A stretch of 64,000 nucleotides of DNA from Toxonevra muliebris (lineage: Eukaryota; Arthropoda; Insecta; Diptera; Pallopteridae). The notes beneath the pieces were generated by a model. It did not search any database and was not told the origin of the DNA. It saw only the letters and a list, made by a program, of their open reading frames with translations. Position 1 is the first letter of the stretch, and each line of letters starts with the position of its first letter. The translations under genes were made by a program, and so were the position numbers. The stretch spans positions 5,918,204 through 5,982,203 of the forward strand of contig OY829328.1 of assembly GCA_963691655.1 (NCBI GenBank), given 5' to 3'. Below are positions 40,260 through 53,189 of the stretch, piece by piece.

Positions 40260-42980
40260 AATAAAGAACAGAAAAGGATAAGATTAAATTAAAATACTTG
40301 AACAGCAAATGAAATTAATGTAGAAACGTAATATAGTCTATGTTGGGGTTAAAACCCTCCCTTCCTTTCCGGATAATTTATCATACATTTTGATCGTTGG
40401 CAGGGATGACAAAAAAATTTTAAGGGACGGATATATTATAACCCCCTTAAGAAGAAATCTCTGTATTCGCATGTGGTTACGATCAACTTAAGAACATGTA
40501 TCATTTCGAGTGGGTTCTTCTTTTACACATTTTTCATTGGTAGAGCTTATATGTATGGTATACTATATTTTTTTTTGCTGTAGTTAATAATTTAATTGCA
40601 TTCTTTAGGAGCATAAATATATTAATTCTGAAATCATAGGTTGCTGACTTCATATTATTTTTTTCATATTTAAATTAAGTGTACCCATTTTTTTAAATTG
40701 TTTGGTATTTCTTTCTTTTTTTAGAGAAAAAGAAATAAAAAATTTGTTAGAAAATTAAATAATTATAGTCTATATCATAGGCGAATGACTTAAGAACATT
40801 TTGATATTTCTTGGGAATTTGGTGATTATGTCAAAATCAAATGTGTAAAATTGTGAAAAATGTGAACATGTTAATTATAACTTTTTATATTTTCTAAATA
40901 GTTTCTTAATAACTTATGATGTTAAAACGAAATATTAAGTGAGTATATTAGTAGAAAAATTTTCCATTTGAAATTAAATCATAGTTTTAAAAAAGAAATA
41001 TTTACGCAAAACTTTTTTCAAAATTGCTAGCAGCAGAATCTGCAGAAGTGGGGGAATACTATTTTATCTTGATTTTAATTAGGTAAGGAGTTAGGAGTTT
41101 ATTCCCAAAGAGCTACCCTTTGGAATTTTTTAGCATTTTTTTCCCTTTTGAATTTACATTAAGAATATGTAAAAAATCAAAATAAAAGATTAACGAAACA
41201 AACCTGCGTCACGCACTTCATTCTATTTTTTTTATTTTGTTTTGAGTTTAACTCTTTTAACGAAAAAATTTGTAAGTTTTTTTTTATAAAAAGGTGCAAC
41301 ATTCTTTCTTAACAAACAAATAAGGAGTTGCAAGATGAATAGCTAATACAAGTGACATACAAATGTCTGGCAATTGAAAATATAAAAAATTGATTCCAAA
41401 TTATTGTATACAATTGCATTTTTTAATATTAATTTACTTCAATTACTTTGATATCTGATGTCAATATTGATCAATAATTCAATATATTTAAACTTTTATG
41501 TAACATGCCAAACACGTAATAACGGTGAGCAGAAGCAGGTAGCACCAATTTAATAATAAATATAAAGAATTTAAGGAATTTAAAGAATAAATTTATCTCT
41601 TCAACTTCAACACAAAGACAAAAAATAACCACATATGTATTATTAAATTTATTTATATATCCACTTATGGTAATTTAAAAAATAAAGTACCACTTATTCA
41701 CTTGGTACTTAACATTCTTGTAATATGATGATGTGGAGAGATAAGTAGGTACACTTTGACATTAGTAATCAGTGAAAAAGCACCTACATAAATAAGAAAA
41801 CCATTTTGCAGATTATTATTAAATCTTATGAATACGAATTATTTCAGTTGTTTAGTTTTCTATATAAAACAACTTTTTAATTGACAATTGCTTTATAAAT
41901 TGCATAATTATTATTGTGTGTGCTATATTAATCTATTTAATGAAGTTCACAAATAATAGATTAAGATGCTAAGTAGGGAATTTCAAAGAAACAAATGCAA
42001 CGATACTCTGATGTATAAACTTCTAGAGTAAGAAAGCTTCAGGTTAAAATGGAAACTGTCTCATTTGCAAAATAATTATAAATTTTCTGCAAAGAAAATC
42101 TCAAAAAAGTTCATCAACCCAAAATTGGATTTAAAAAATTTATATAAATAAGAATTATGTATAGAAAACTCATAAATTTGCGTCATGTAAGTCCAAATCA
42201 ATAACTTTTGATTTTTGTTTTTTGTTATGGTCACAATTGGTGATTTTTTTTGCAGAGTGTAGGTGTTTAATTATTGTTAGATGGAAAGAAAAAAAATTAG
42301 CATTATCTTAAAAACCGGTTTGAAATATACATACATACGACCTCAAAACTTTGTAGAATAGACGCCGATATGAAGACAAAAAAAACTTTCATCTAGAAAT
42401 TAGTTTAGGTAGATTTCTAATGACTTAAAAACGGAAATTAGGTTGCCTTTTTTAAAAAAAAAAATTTTATTTTTTTTTACCTTCTGAACAAATAAGAAGT
42501 GTGTGTGCTTAATTTTCGTTTCTAGGCAGTAATAATAAAAGCACGAGCAAAAAATTTAATTAGTATAAGTTTAATTTAATCATTAATTGAAGATAATAAA
42601 TAAATGAATAATTTGTTTAGGAACTATTGCACATTGTTCCATATCAGTACGTTATAAATTTCAATACATAAAGCTTGTGTCAATAACCCATTTTGAAAAA
42701 TAAAGACTATTTAATACTTTTACATTTACTGGTTTTAAAACTGCATTTCACAATTCCAAATTTTAAGGTTTTACCTGGCTAAAAAGACATAGCTTTGTTT
42801 TTGAGAAATTTATGAAAACTAACAAAAAATATTGCATTAGAGATGGAAAATTTATCTAGATGACAAAGCAAAGTTTATGCAATAATTACAAGTTTGCATA
42901 CATTTTTCAAAGATGATAAGATTTTAAGAAAAAAAAAAATGCTTAGAAAAATTTGTATTTTCCAATTTTGATTCTTGACC
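40260..42980. other. Region upstream of exp, gene-poor
   Basis: Very AT-rich. No exon recognised. It may contain exp upstream exons or enhancers, which cannot be judged from sequence alone. Confidence 0.4.
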
Positions 42981-43028
42981 TTACCACACCAGATACCCTG
43001 CATAGCAGTTCAACACTACGCCACACGG
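42981..43028 (-). repeat. Degraded tRNA-derived SINE head
   Basis: Reverse strand reads GTGGCGTAGTGTTGAACTGC then TATGCAGGGTATCTGGTGTGG, which aligns with the SINE heads at 47150-47216 and 60199-60265. The shared core is GCxxxGCAGGGTAxCTxGG. Confidence 0.5.
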
Positions 43029-43035
43029 GAGTTGA

Positions 43036-45395
43036 AAAGTGAACAAAAATCATTTTTTCCATTAGTTCCAAAGTTTGTTTTATTTTTTATAATTTTTGCT
43101 AATAAATATCTTAATGTCATGTTTAGATTTTTATGTAGGACAATTTAAAGTCGATCAATGTTAGAACGCTTGGTAAGAGAGACCAATCAAAGCTATTTTT
43201 AAGAGATAATCACTCCAAAGTTACTAAAAGCATGGAGGCGAGGGAAGAGGACTTTAACATTACAATAATATAAACTTTTATAGTAATTCTCAGCTACAAA
43301 AAGGAAAATATTCATGTTTTTACAATCATGTTGTATGGGAGGTGGGCGTGGCAGTGGACGTATTATTTTCCTTTTTGCATCCTGACGATGTATTGATATA
43401 AGAAACTCCTGCACCAAAATTTGTGACTCTACGACGATTCCTTCTATTTTTGTCCTAATTTTGTATGAAGTTCAACCACTGTGCGCCACGGCAACCAAGT
43501 AGTACTACATTTATTCATAATTTTTTGAATGCATTTAACGTTTAAAAAATTTTAAAAATTGGATCAGGATTTCTGTTAACTTTTATATCTAAAATTACAC
43601 TTTTTTATCAGTTTTATTTGTTTGTAACTTTAATTTTTAAGTATGTTTCGGGCGTAATGAAAAAAATATCAAACTTTTTCGTATGAAATTTTATATTAGG
43701 CACCTAATATTTTAATTTTTAAAATTTACAACTCTCAACCGATAATGCTGTAATATGTCGATTTTTCTTTTACACATGCTACTACTTTAACAACACATTT
43801 ATTTATTTATTTATGCTGCATAGAAATCTGAGTAAAACGCAAAATAGGGCAACTACTAATTACCAACCAACTGAAATCGTGAAAACGTGAGAATTCATTA
43901 TTTAACATTTTTACTAGTAAAATCAAATGCAACAGCATGCAGTACTCGCATTAACTATTAAGATTATCTACGTATTTTTCTTTTGTGTTTTTTATACTTT
44001 AAGTTTAAGTCGATTTTTGCAGTATTACGAATTAATAAAATTATTTTCGTTATATATAAAACGAAAGACTGAAAACACAAACTACATACATAAAGTCTTG
44101 TTTTGCAATAGCTTAGCTAATGTGCAATTATTAAAATATTAATTTAAAAATTTATGTGTACTCATATGTAAGTGCTGGCTTTTAAAAACTCCTTTTTAAT
44201 GATTTATATTTAAGTTATTTATAATTTTTAATTTAATTTAATCTTGGCTAATATTTACCACAAATTCATAGACGCACAAAGAAAGCACAGCACAAAGTAA
44301 AGCAATGTCAAAAGACCAGCTAAAATTAACTTAAATTACTTATTTGTTGTTTTGTAGCTCTTTTTTTCAATATCAATCCAAAATAAAGTATATAAGTTCT
44401 TTTAACAATAGTAAACAGACTTTTGTATGCATGCATGCATATGTATGTATAAAACACTTTGGTATTTCAATGCCATTTTTAATATGTAAGTATACAACTT
44501 ATATTACTTTGATTGCAGTCTCACTTTAACTTGCTTCCATATCCCTCTATCTATGCTTACTTTACTCTATTTACGTGTTTTGTGAGCACAATAAATTCAC
44601 AAGTAAAATTAAATTAATCAATTCAATCAACAACCACAAAAAAAAAAAAAACAAGAAACAAAAAAAAAAAAATTTGAAAAGTAATAAGAAGTGTAGTTAA
44701 ATAAAGTAATCCAAGAAAAAAGAATGCTTCAATTTTAACACCTTCTAATTTGTGTGTACGAATGTATCTGTATGCGTGTGCTTATTTGTTTCATGCTCTT
44801 TACTAATGACATACATAAAATTCACAAATTAAGGGCACAACACTTTACGCAGTTTAAATACTTCAGTATTTCAGTACTCATATCAATATCATCGGTAACC
44901 ACCGCCATATTAACGCCTATGTTACCAAGCGTTGGTGCGGTGCAATCATCATCTGTGCTCGCGCTCAATTAAACGCTTTAATGCGCCAGTGAGTTTATAT
45001 TTCAAATTCAATGAAAACAACGTCTAGATAAGCTTAAGTTGAAATAAAAAATAAATAAAAATATTCATTGTCTGCAATGAATTTCAAATAATGTTAGTTT
45101 TTTTTAGTTGAAGAATTGTAGATACAAAATTAGTTACTAAATAAAAATTTGTTTAGCTAAGAATCTCTGCAGCGTGAAACACGAAAAAATATTTTGAAAT
45201 GAATAAATTAATTGTCTCATTTTTTGACGTTGCTTTGACAGTTTTAATCAAAAATCAAAAAAAAAAAAAAAAAAATTGTGGAAAATAAGTGCTTTTCTTT
45301 TTAATAAAAAATTCGTAACTTTCTAATGATGATAAGTATTGAAGGGTTAATAAAATATTTTGAGCACACTTTGATTCCGATTTGGTGCTGATCAA
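43036..45395. other. Gene-poor tract
   Basis: AT-rich with simple repeats (A runs near 44640-44670). The only unusual patch is a GC-richer block at about 44860-44960, described in the findings. Confidence 0.4.
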
Positions 45396-45439
45396 AGTTC
45401 TCATTGGTCAAACTGAGCTGCATCGTCACTGAAAAATTG

Positions 45440-45680
45440 CATGTTTTATCCGATTAATTTGCCGACCGACAACAATCGTTGGAACCAATTGAGTTGGATG
45501 GTTTTGCTCCTTCAGATTATCATTTTTTTTGATCACTACATAGAGCAGCACTTTAGAATGAGTGTGAAAATGGATCAATAATGCATTTCTTATAAATTTG
45601 AATCAATAATCCATCTGTTACCAGAAAGATAGGAAAAAGTCGTAGCTAGTTATGAAAAATATTTTAATTAATACGTTAAA
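45440..45680 (+). pseudogene. Mariner transposase C-terminal remnant
   Basis: Plus-strand fragments GFAPSDYHFF, then after a frameshift DHYIEQHFRMSVKM, stop, and HLLPER, stop, EKVVASYEKYF. These correspond to the LAPSDYHFF and LPERWxKVVxxxGxYF blocks of DD34D mariner transposases. Stops and frameshifts make it dead. Confidence 0.8.
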
Positions 45681-45699
45681 TTTTTATTTGGAGTCATAT

Positions 45700-47080
45700 C
45701 CAAATCACTGATTTAAAAATAGCTGGAATTTCGTTATATGACATATGATGTACTTTTTAATACAAGTTTTTAGGGCATTTTGTTTCAAACACGGTCAGAG
45801 AAAATCATAAACAAATTTCTGCTGAAAAACTTTTATATCTGAAAATGGCTGAAAAAAAAAATAATGGAAATTTCTTACTGACTTGAATACGAACATTTTA
45901 TATACTAGCATTTTTTTACAATTACCATGAAATAGTCACAACAATTACTAAATGTGTGTTTATGCATATAGGAATTTTCACTCTTGACACATATTCCAGC
46001 CAATAGACACAACAGAAAACAAAAGACATAAATTCATGCGGCAACTCGTACTTTGGTTAAATCAAAATAAAGAGACGCCAATGTTTCTATAGCATTTCTT
46101 GGACAATGAAATGTTTCTGAAAATTCGTATCACGTACTAAATCAATAATGCATAATATTACGAGTGCGAGGTACTAGTGCGAGTACGTTGTAGTTATTGT
46201 TGTAACAACATTGAATGAATTGAAGCTAACTAGCAATGACCTAAACAGCATATGTTGGCAACAAATTGTTGTTTTTGTTGTTTGTATTTTGAGTCTTTGG
46301 GAAAACATTAAAAACATCAAATTTTAGTATGCAATGCAACAACGTTAGTTTAGTTTACGCGCACTGCTTGGATATGATTTTGTGACATTGATTTTAGTAT
46401 TTGATTTAAAAAATTTTTGTGGTTTTATTTTTGAGGGTTTTTTACTTTTATATTATTATTTATATTATTATTGTTACTACTGATTAAATTTTTTGTTTGT
46501 TATTTTTTTTTGAATATGTTACCACAAAAGCTGCGAAGGAAATTTGTGTGTGTGAGTGTTCTTTTTGTATTTTATGAATTTTTTGAAATGTGTAAATATT
46601 TTTTATTGTTTTGTATTTGTATGCAGGAAATTAAATTTTAAATATATAGAAAAAGTAATAATAAAACTTGAAGGCATAAATTTGAAGTACATTTTTATTT
46701 GTATAGAATTGCATTTTTTCAATTAAATTTTTTAATGTCTTGAATTTGATAAATGGTAGAAGAAGTTTCGGAAAACAAAAGACTTAAGCAGCATACTTGA
46801 AAAAAATATTTATATGTAGGTATAGGTTTTATGTGCGAATCTAGAAACAGAAATGTTGTCGTCGAAGTTGGGATTGAAGTTCAATTAAGTGAGCGTGGTG
46901 CCTTCTGTTACGTTTAAGGCAAACCAGCTCCTATGAAGGAACTAGGCCCTGCTTTTCGCATCATTTGGTGTTGTGCGAGCTATATTTGTACACGAATGAA
47001 AGAGAGTAGTTTACTGTTTTATGATGAATCCGTTTCAAATGGCGAAGTGAAAAGCTTTTCTCAGGCAATTTTAACTATTG
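45700..47080. other. Gene-poor tract
   Basis: AT-rich, no gene recognised. Confidence 0.35.
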
Positions 47081-47084
47081 TAGG

Positions 47085-47216
47085 TTTACCTTTGCCTGCC
47101 AAGAGCCGGTGCCGTGCTGAAAAATTATTTCCTACGTTTGAGTTTTGCCCGTGCTGAGCATTGAACCAAGGTACCCTGCGTAGCTGTCCAGCACATAACC
47201 ATTACACCAAGCTACA
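47085..47216 (-). mobile_element. tRNA-derived SINE
   Basis: The reverse strand starts GTAGCTTGGTGTAATGGTTA (A-box like) and continues TGTGCTGGACAGCTACGCAG, then GGTTCAATGCT (B-box like). The body follows (GCACGGGCAAAACTC ... CAGCACGGCACCGGCTCTTG). The head resembles a tRNA but has no consistent acceptor stem, so it is a SINE and not a functional tRNA. A related copy in plus orientation lies at 60199. Confidence 0.75.
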
Positions 47217-47219
47217 AGT

Positions 47220-49537
47220 TTCTGACTAATTAATCCTCTTAATTGAGGCTGTGGTCGCTAGGCCAGTTTCTTAGCCAAATTCCTCCATTGACATTCTTAC
47301 AGTCATTCAAGTATGTTCGCTATTATGTGCCTTGCTCCACAAATCAGAGACATAATGAGCATTTTTTCATTATTTTTTTACCACGTACAATATTAGCCAA
47401 CAGTGTCATTTCGTATGCAGCTAAAACAAGCACTTTCCAACCATTAGTCAATTCCTACCTAACTTATCCTGAAACTTCAGTAACAGAACTTTTACTTTGT
47501 TAGGTAAAAGTATTAACTAAAATTAAGAATTCTTAAAATTTATATTTGCGATAAACAGTTTCTGAAAAATTTCATTTTAAAGTAAAGATTTTGTTCAACT
47601 TGTTTTCAAATCAAAATATCACCCGCGTGACATGCTAAGCTATAAATGAATTTTTAAAACTCTTCCTATGTATTTGCTATTTTTCGACCATATCTAATGA
47701 TGAATTTACAGCTAAATGTTATTTATGTATAAATCTTCAAAGTGGCAATATCTATTCGTCGTAGTAAAACTCTTTCAATAACATCTCCAACATTTCTACA
47801 CCAAAATCCATAAGAATTTAATCATGCTGCTTTAAATAAAAATGCTAGCATATTCCAAAAAACGAGAAACAACAACAAGAAGCAACGAGTAGAAATAGCT
47901 TAGTAACATGCGTCAAAAGCAAACGTCAACAACTTGGACACATACCAAAAAGACAAGACCAGAATAAACAAAAAAAAAATAAAAAAAAAATAAAAAAATA
48001 GCTATGATTAAGCGCCAAAATTTTGGCATGTATCACTTTAATATTTTTTTAACTTTTTGCAAAAAATTTCTTCGACAGCGCAAAAAGCTTGATATAAAAA
48101 AAGTGAATATGAAGATTCGTGTTTTTGGTGATGATCACATCACATTAAATTTAATTAACTTGCTGGCCTTTCGTGTTGTGTTTATTATTTTTGACTTTTC
48201 AGTTTTCGCTTAATACACATAAACTCGTGTGCTTATGTATATATTTTGGTTGGCTTTAACAAAGTATTTGTACCTATATTCTTTTTGAAAGCATTGTAAA
48301 AAGAATATTTTTAATTGATATAAGATTTTCAAATACGAGTGTGCGTACAATAACTTGTAAACTTAAGAAGTGCTCTCACGTCTGAAGGCTGTTGTCTGCA
48401 ATGATGACATTTAACTGACATTTAAGCTTGCATAGATTTTTCTTTTGAAATTAACAAGGTTAAAGTTTAAGTTAAGTTTGTCGATTCTTCTTTTAAAAAT
48501 ATTAATCATGGCATTTTTAAGCTTCAAATATGTAATCGATGAAAACGAAAGAATATTTTACTTCAATTTGTTTTGCCACATTTGCTATACAACAATGCAA
48601 ACATTTTTCTGTTTTATTACACTAAAGAGCAAATTTAGTATTTTTTAATCTACTCTTACAGAGAAATGTTTAATAGAGATTCTGACAATATTAAATTGAA
48701 AAAAAAACCGATAGCGTTTGGAAAATATTTAGTTACTCTTTGATAATTTAAAAATACTAGTCGGTAAGGCCCCAGTAACTGGGGCTATTTTTTAGGCTCA
48801 AGAAATCTCTTTATGAAAAAACAGATATCAAAAGAGAACCAAGCTACTCGTTGGTGTTTGTTTTATTTTTTGTGTATGCAGATAATTCGTTAGATAATTC
48901 TGAGAAATGCCGTTACTCATGTCTTCTCTCTCTCTCATTTGTTATTTACTCCCGCTTAAGCAACGATGAATGCAATGCTTTGTTCAATGAGTGAATTTTA
49001 AAGAACTTCCGACGCTAATATTTTGGAATTGGCTAAACCGATTTTAAATCTGATAATTTTTGGCTAACCTACTCGTCAAGCTATTTATATATATAGATAT
49101 ATAATATGATATTGTAGTACTTCTGGATCTTCTGGAATAAAATTGTAGTTACACTAATAAATGTATAGATAACTTCAGTACTTGAAAAGAGCATAGGTTT
49201 ATAATTTGCATTTATTTTCTACATAACTAATTAAAGAAATATTATAAATAGTATTTGGAGCTGGTAAACGTCTAGAATTGATATCTAAAACCATAAATTT
49301 TAAACAGATTTTGCTTGATAATTCGGACTGAAATTGATTAATTAATAAAAAATAAAATAACTCTGAATATAATGTAGGGATTGTAACTAATCAAATATAG
49401 TATGCAAAAATGACATAAACTTGAGACACGAAGAGAATTGGCATCCAAATCTCAACCGTTCATGGCTAAGTTGTATATGAATTTAGTGTCTTTAGATTAA
49501 CGGGTTGACAATCTATCATTTGTCTGGTATATATTAA
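47220..49537. other. Gene-poor tract
   Basis: AT-rich; contains an (A)nT run near 47970-48000. Short ORFs such as 48004-48213 have no coding features. Confidence 0.4.
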
Positions 49538-49645
49538 GGGCCGTTTTCTCAATATCCGGTTAAGCACTAATCCGAACTTTAACTGCCGGTTAGTAGTAGT
49601 AGTTAGTTCTGATTAGTGCTTAACCGGGCAATGAGACAACGGCTC
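49538..49645. repeat. 108 bp foldback MITE
   Basis: Left arm GGGCCGTTTTCTCAATATCC + GGTTAAGCACTAATC; right arm GATTAGTGCTTAACCGGGCA + ATGAGACAACGGCTC. The arms are about 34 bp with few mismatches, separated by about 40 bp including (TAG)4. The high arm identity suggests a recent insertion. Confidence 0.85.
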
Positions 49646-49649
49646 TAAG

Positions 49650-51120
49650 GTTTGAATAATCATTTTGGGCTTGGAATCATATACAACCAACTAATCTGCA
49701 TTTCTATGCATGTATAACGATCACGTTAAATTTTATTAGTTGCTGGTAATTGACCAGAATCAATATTGTAATTTCTTTTAGAATCAATGTTAAGATTTGT
49801 ATATGGTTGAAAAACTATGTTATCTAGTGTTATTTGTTAATAAATTCGTGCAAGCAATAAATAGGAAAAACAAAATCAGATTCACTTGATTTAATCATCT
49901 TTAAAAAATCATGCGAAATTTTTCCTTAGCATTTCGAAAATCAGGTTGTATATGTGTCTACATATTTTTTTACTACTTGAATGTACAAGTATTAAATTTT
50001 AAGCTTTTTATTGGGAATTTTCTTCTTCTTTTTCTTTGCAATTGTTCACATACTCCTCGCATATATTTATATTTGTATTTCATAGTAAGACGTGATTGTT
50101 TTCTCTCTTCTCGTGCGCTGTGCGCATACAATTTCAGTTTGCTAACAAAAATAATACTTAATTGAGTAATTGTTGCGCATTTGCAAAATTATTATTATTA
50201 TTATTATTTGCAATTTGTTTAGTATTAATTTATTTGATGTTTGGTTTTTAGTTATTTATTTTGGCGATTCAATTAATTAGTAATAACTACTTGAATATAT
50301 ATTTATAATTTGTTATGTGGGTTGTTTTGTTGTGTTCTTAGTTAAAATTTAGCGTAAAAATTTGTAAACAAATAAAAAAAAATCAAATTAATTGGAGAAT
50401 TCATTTATAATGAAAAGATCACGTTCCATGTTCTATGCATAACATTTTATTTTTTACTAACATGATGAGACATTCCTGAATCTCATTTATTTTGCTTATA
50501 GTTATTCTAATATATATAACGTAAAATTAGTAGACAAATTTTGAATCAATGAGCTCAACATGGAAAACAAGCAAAATGACCTATCAGCAGGTATCCGAAT
50601 ATTGTTGGATTGAAGGCAACGAGGCAATATGTGAAAAACAAGTCAAAAATATAACTAGGGTATCTCTTTTTTTTAATATGTATCTTCTTAACTCATTTCT
50701 AATATTGCTTCCTATAGCCGCAGCTAACTTTAAAACTACATAGGTTTAAAAAATCTTTACTTGTATTTGATGTTTTATCGCAGAGAGGTGAGAATATGTA
50801 AATCTCATTATTTGAATAATTTTAGTGTGTGAGAAAAATAATAGACTAAATTATTTTTTCAGTGTATTAAGCACACATGTGGATATCGGTTAATTTTTAT
50901 CTTTAGATTATTCTTAATTTCGCATTGTTATAATTTCCCCAATCAAGTATGAGTTTCTGATTTAATAATATCAATTTATAATGAGTGCTAAATTTAAGAA
51001 AAGATTTGAAGTTGTCTTTTTAGGGTTAAAAACCCTAAAGTTCCAAAAATGAGTGCTAAACCTACAGCGAAATACACTAAATCTATAGTTTCATTCGTTA
51101 AATTTTAGAATAAGCAATAC
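49650..51120. other. Gene-poor tract
   Basis: Contains an (ATT)n microsatellite at about 50188-50209. No gene recognised. Confidence 0.4.
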
Positions 51121-51139
51121 TAACAATTCCGGAATATTG

Positions 51140-53090
51140 ACGACGGTGAGGGCAGGGGCTGGAAGAGCGCCTTTTCCACTAGAGCTGATATGGCAATATA
51201 CAGCTCGTTGGAAACAAAATTGACGCTTTCCCTTAAAGAAGCCTAGCAAGAACTAACTAAGCAAGATATTAAAGTACCAATATTTACAATTAGGCAAATA
51301 ATTTTGGAATCAAACGCCTCTAACAAAAGCACCAACCCAAAACTAATATAAACAAAAAGGCACATTGCAAAACGTTTGACAAGGGAGCATGAGAATTAGA
51401 ATCGAGCTTGGAGCAACACCATGTAAACTGATGAGTCTTTATTTGTATTGCTTAATAGCTTTCAGAGCGTTTGGATTAAAAATGGTGGACGACTGCTTCA
51501 GCGAACAGTTAAGCGCCCTTTAAAAGTCCATGTGTATGGGTGCAAGGAAGGTTTCCGAAAAATTATAGCCTTTACTTAAAATCTTAAAGCTGAATTCATG
51601 GTCAAACTATATAAATATGATTTGATGAAGTTTGCTGAGTTGTTGTATAAATCCGAAAATAATGATTAGATATTGCAAGAGGCAAACAATCCACAGCATC
51701 GCAGTCGGGAAAGGGTCAAAGTGAGGTATTCCAGAATTCTTCGTAATCACAGTTCTGTAAAAAAAATTTTAGTGCGTACAAAAATCGGTTTTTCTTTTAA
51801 ATTCCGTAAATTTTTAATTCTCTAAGTGAAAAATTCTGGTAAAAAAAAAAATTCTGTCCCCCAAAGTTGTTTTCGAAAATATTTAAACAGTTTTTATTAT
51901 CAATTTTAATAGAAAGAATTAAAAAATTAGCAGGAATAAACCTGACATTAAGAAATAAACAATCCAATGGTAAATTAATGCAAAATGTGATTTCTCCTTA
52001 CCTTTTTCTGATTTTATAATAATAATATTTACCATTATAAACAATATTTATTTTTTCCTAGTATAAAAAACTTGAATTTAAATCAGCTGACAAAATGTTG
52101 CATTTTTTTTGCATCGTGCAATGGCAACAATTTTTTAAAATACCAAAATGTTGCCTTTTTAGTGCATGAAAAGAACATAAAAATGCTACTTTGTTAGAAT
52201 CAGCTAATTTGCAGGGCAACCTTCTCACCCTGTCATTTAATTGAGTGCAAAAGTGTTCCATTTTTCCACGCTCAGAAGGCAAAATTTTTTAGAAAAGAAT
52301 ACAATACTCTTGGAAAGGGTTGCCTTTTTTTCAGAAAAGAACACGAAATATGACAGCCCTCGCACGGTGCAGATAAAATGCAACATTTTATTGAGAAAAG
52401 AAAACGCAATTAGTTTTAAATTTTTTTGTATGTAGTTTTTGATATTCATTTATAATTAAAAAAAGATTGAAAAGATAAAAACAAAAATTTGCGATAATCT
52501 GTAAATAACCGTATTGGTAAGATAACAACAATTCCAGTAAGAACAAAACACTCACCTTTTTCAAATAATTCACTCGAAAATATATCACTTTGAAAAAAAT
52601 CAAAAAAGTTTTCCTTGATCGATTTTCACACACAATGTATGCAGCTGATACAAGCAATAAGTATATTTACTCCGGTCTTACCGCAAAAACTGGCTCATGT
52701 CAAAAAAAAAAGTTTGACCGTAGTCAGATGGGCAATATTGATATTGCATGATGTAAACAATCAACTCTCTCATACTTGGTGCTGTCTCATACCCGGGTAC
52801 ACTCCCCTACTATTCTGTAAGTAATTATAAAAAAACGCCCTTCTTCACATTAGCACTATATTTTTGTGATTGGTTACAGAATAGTACAAAGCAGAATTTT
52901 AAACCACAATATTTGAAAATGCAGTATTTTGGAATATAGAATTCTTTAAACAATCCAACGGAGTCACCTCTGTACGACATGACAGCAAGAAAATGAAGTG
53001 CAAATGATTGTTCGGTTATCCCAGAGTCCTGCTGCGAAGCCTATAGAAAATGTGTGGTCTTTAATGAAGCATAAACTCAGTTGAAGCGTA
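51140..53090 (+). pseudogene. Tc1-like transposase remnant split by a 1.2 kb insertion
   Basis: Plus-strand fragments: an N-terminal part with stops (GGWSALFTRADMAIYSS ...), then WSNTM, stop, TDESLFVLLNSFQSVWIKNG (first catalytic Asp), VHVYGCKEGFRKII, and LQEANNPQHRSRERVKV at about 51670-51725 (normally LQQDNDPKHTS). The expected next block appears only at about 52990-53080: NEVQMIVRLSQSPAAKPIEN and VWSLMKHKLS, matching WPxQSPDLNPIENxW with the third catalytic residue. Intact elements have only about 15 residues between these blocks, so roughly 1.2 kb was inserted around 51730-52970. Multiple stops make it non-functional. Confidence 0.8.
52091..52390. mobile_element. 300 bp MITE inside the split Tc1 remnant
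   Basis: The left end CAAAATGTTGCATTTTTTTT + GCATCGTGC and the right end GCACGGTGCAGATAAAATGC + AACATTTT are inverted repeats of about 28 bp. It is part of the DNA inserted into the Tc1-like remnant. Confidence 0.75.
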
Positions 53091-53189
53091 TATGGAGAGG
53101 ATTCTCTATTATATGGAGTAGGGTTTAGAATGCCGAAGAAGTCAGCCAAAGTTGCACCAGGAGATGCCAACTGACGACTGGACAAAATA

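Noticed and set aside
43470..43497. Another SINE head (reverse strand GGTTGCCGTGGCGCACAGTG)
   Set aside because: Only about 20 bp of weak similarity and no B-box; too little to support.
47150..47216. Possible tRNA gene on the minus strand
   Set aside because: A- and B-box-like sequences exist but the cloverleaf, especially the acceptor stem, does not close, and related copies exist. Called a SINE instead.
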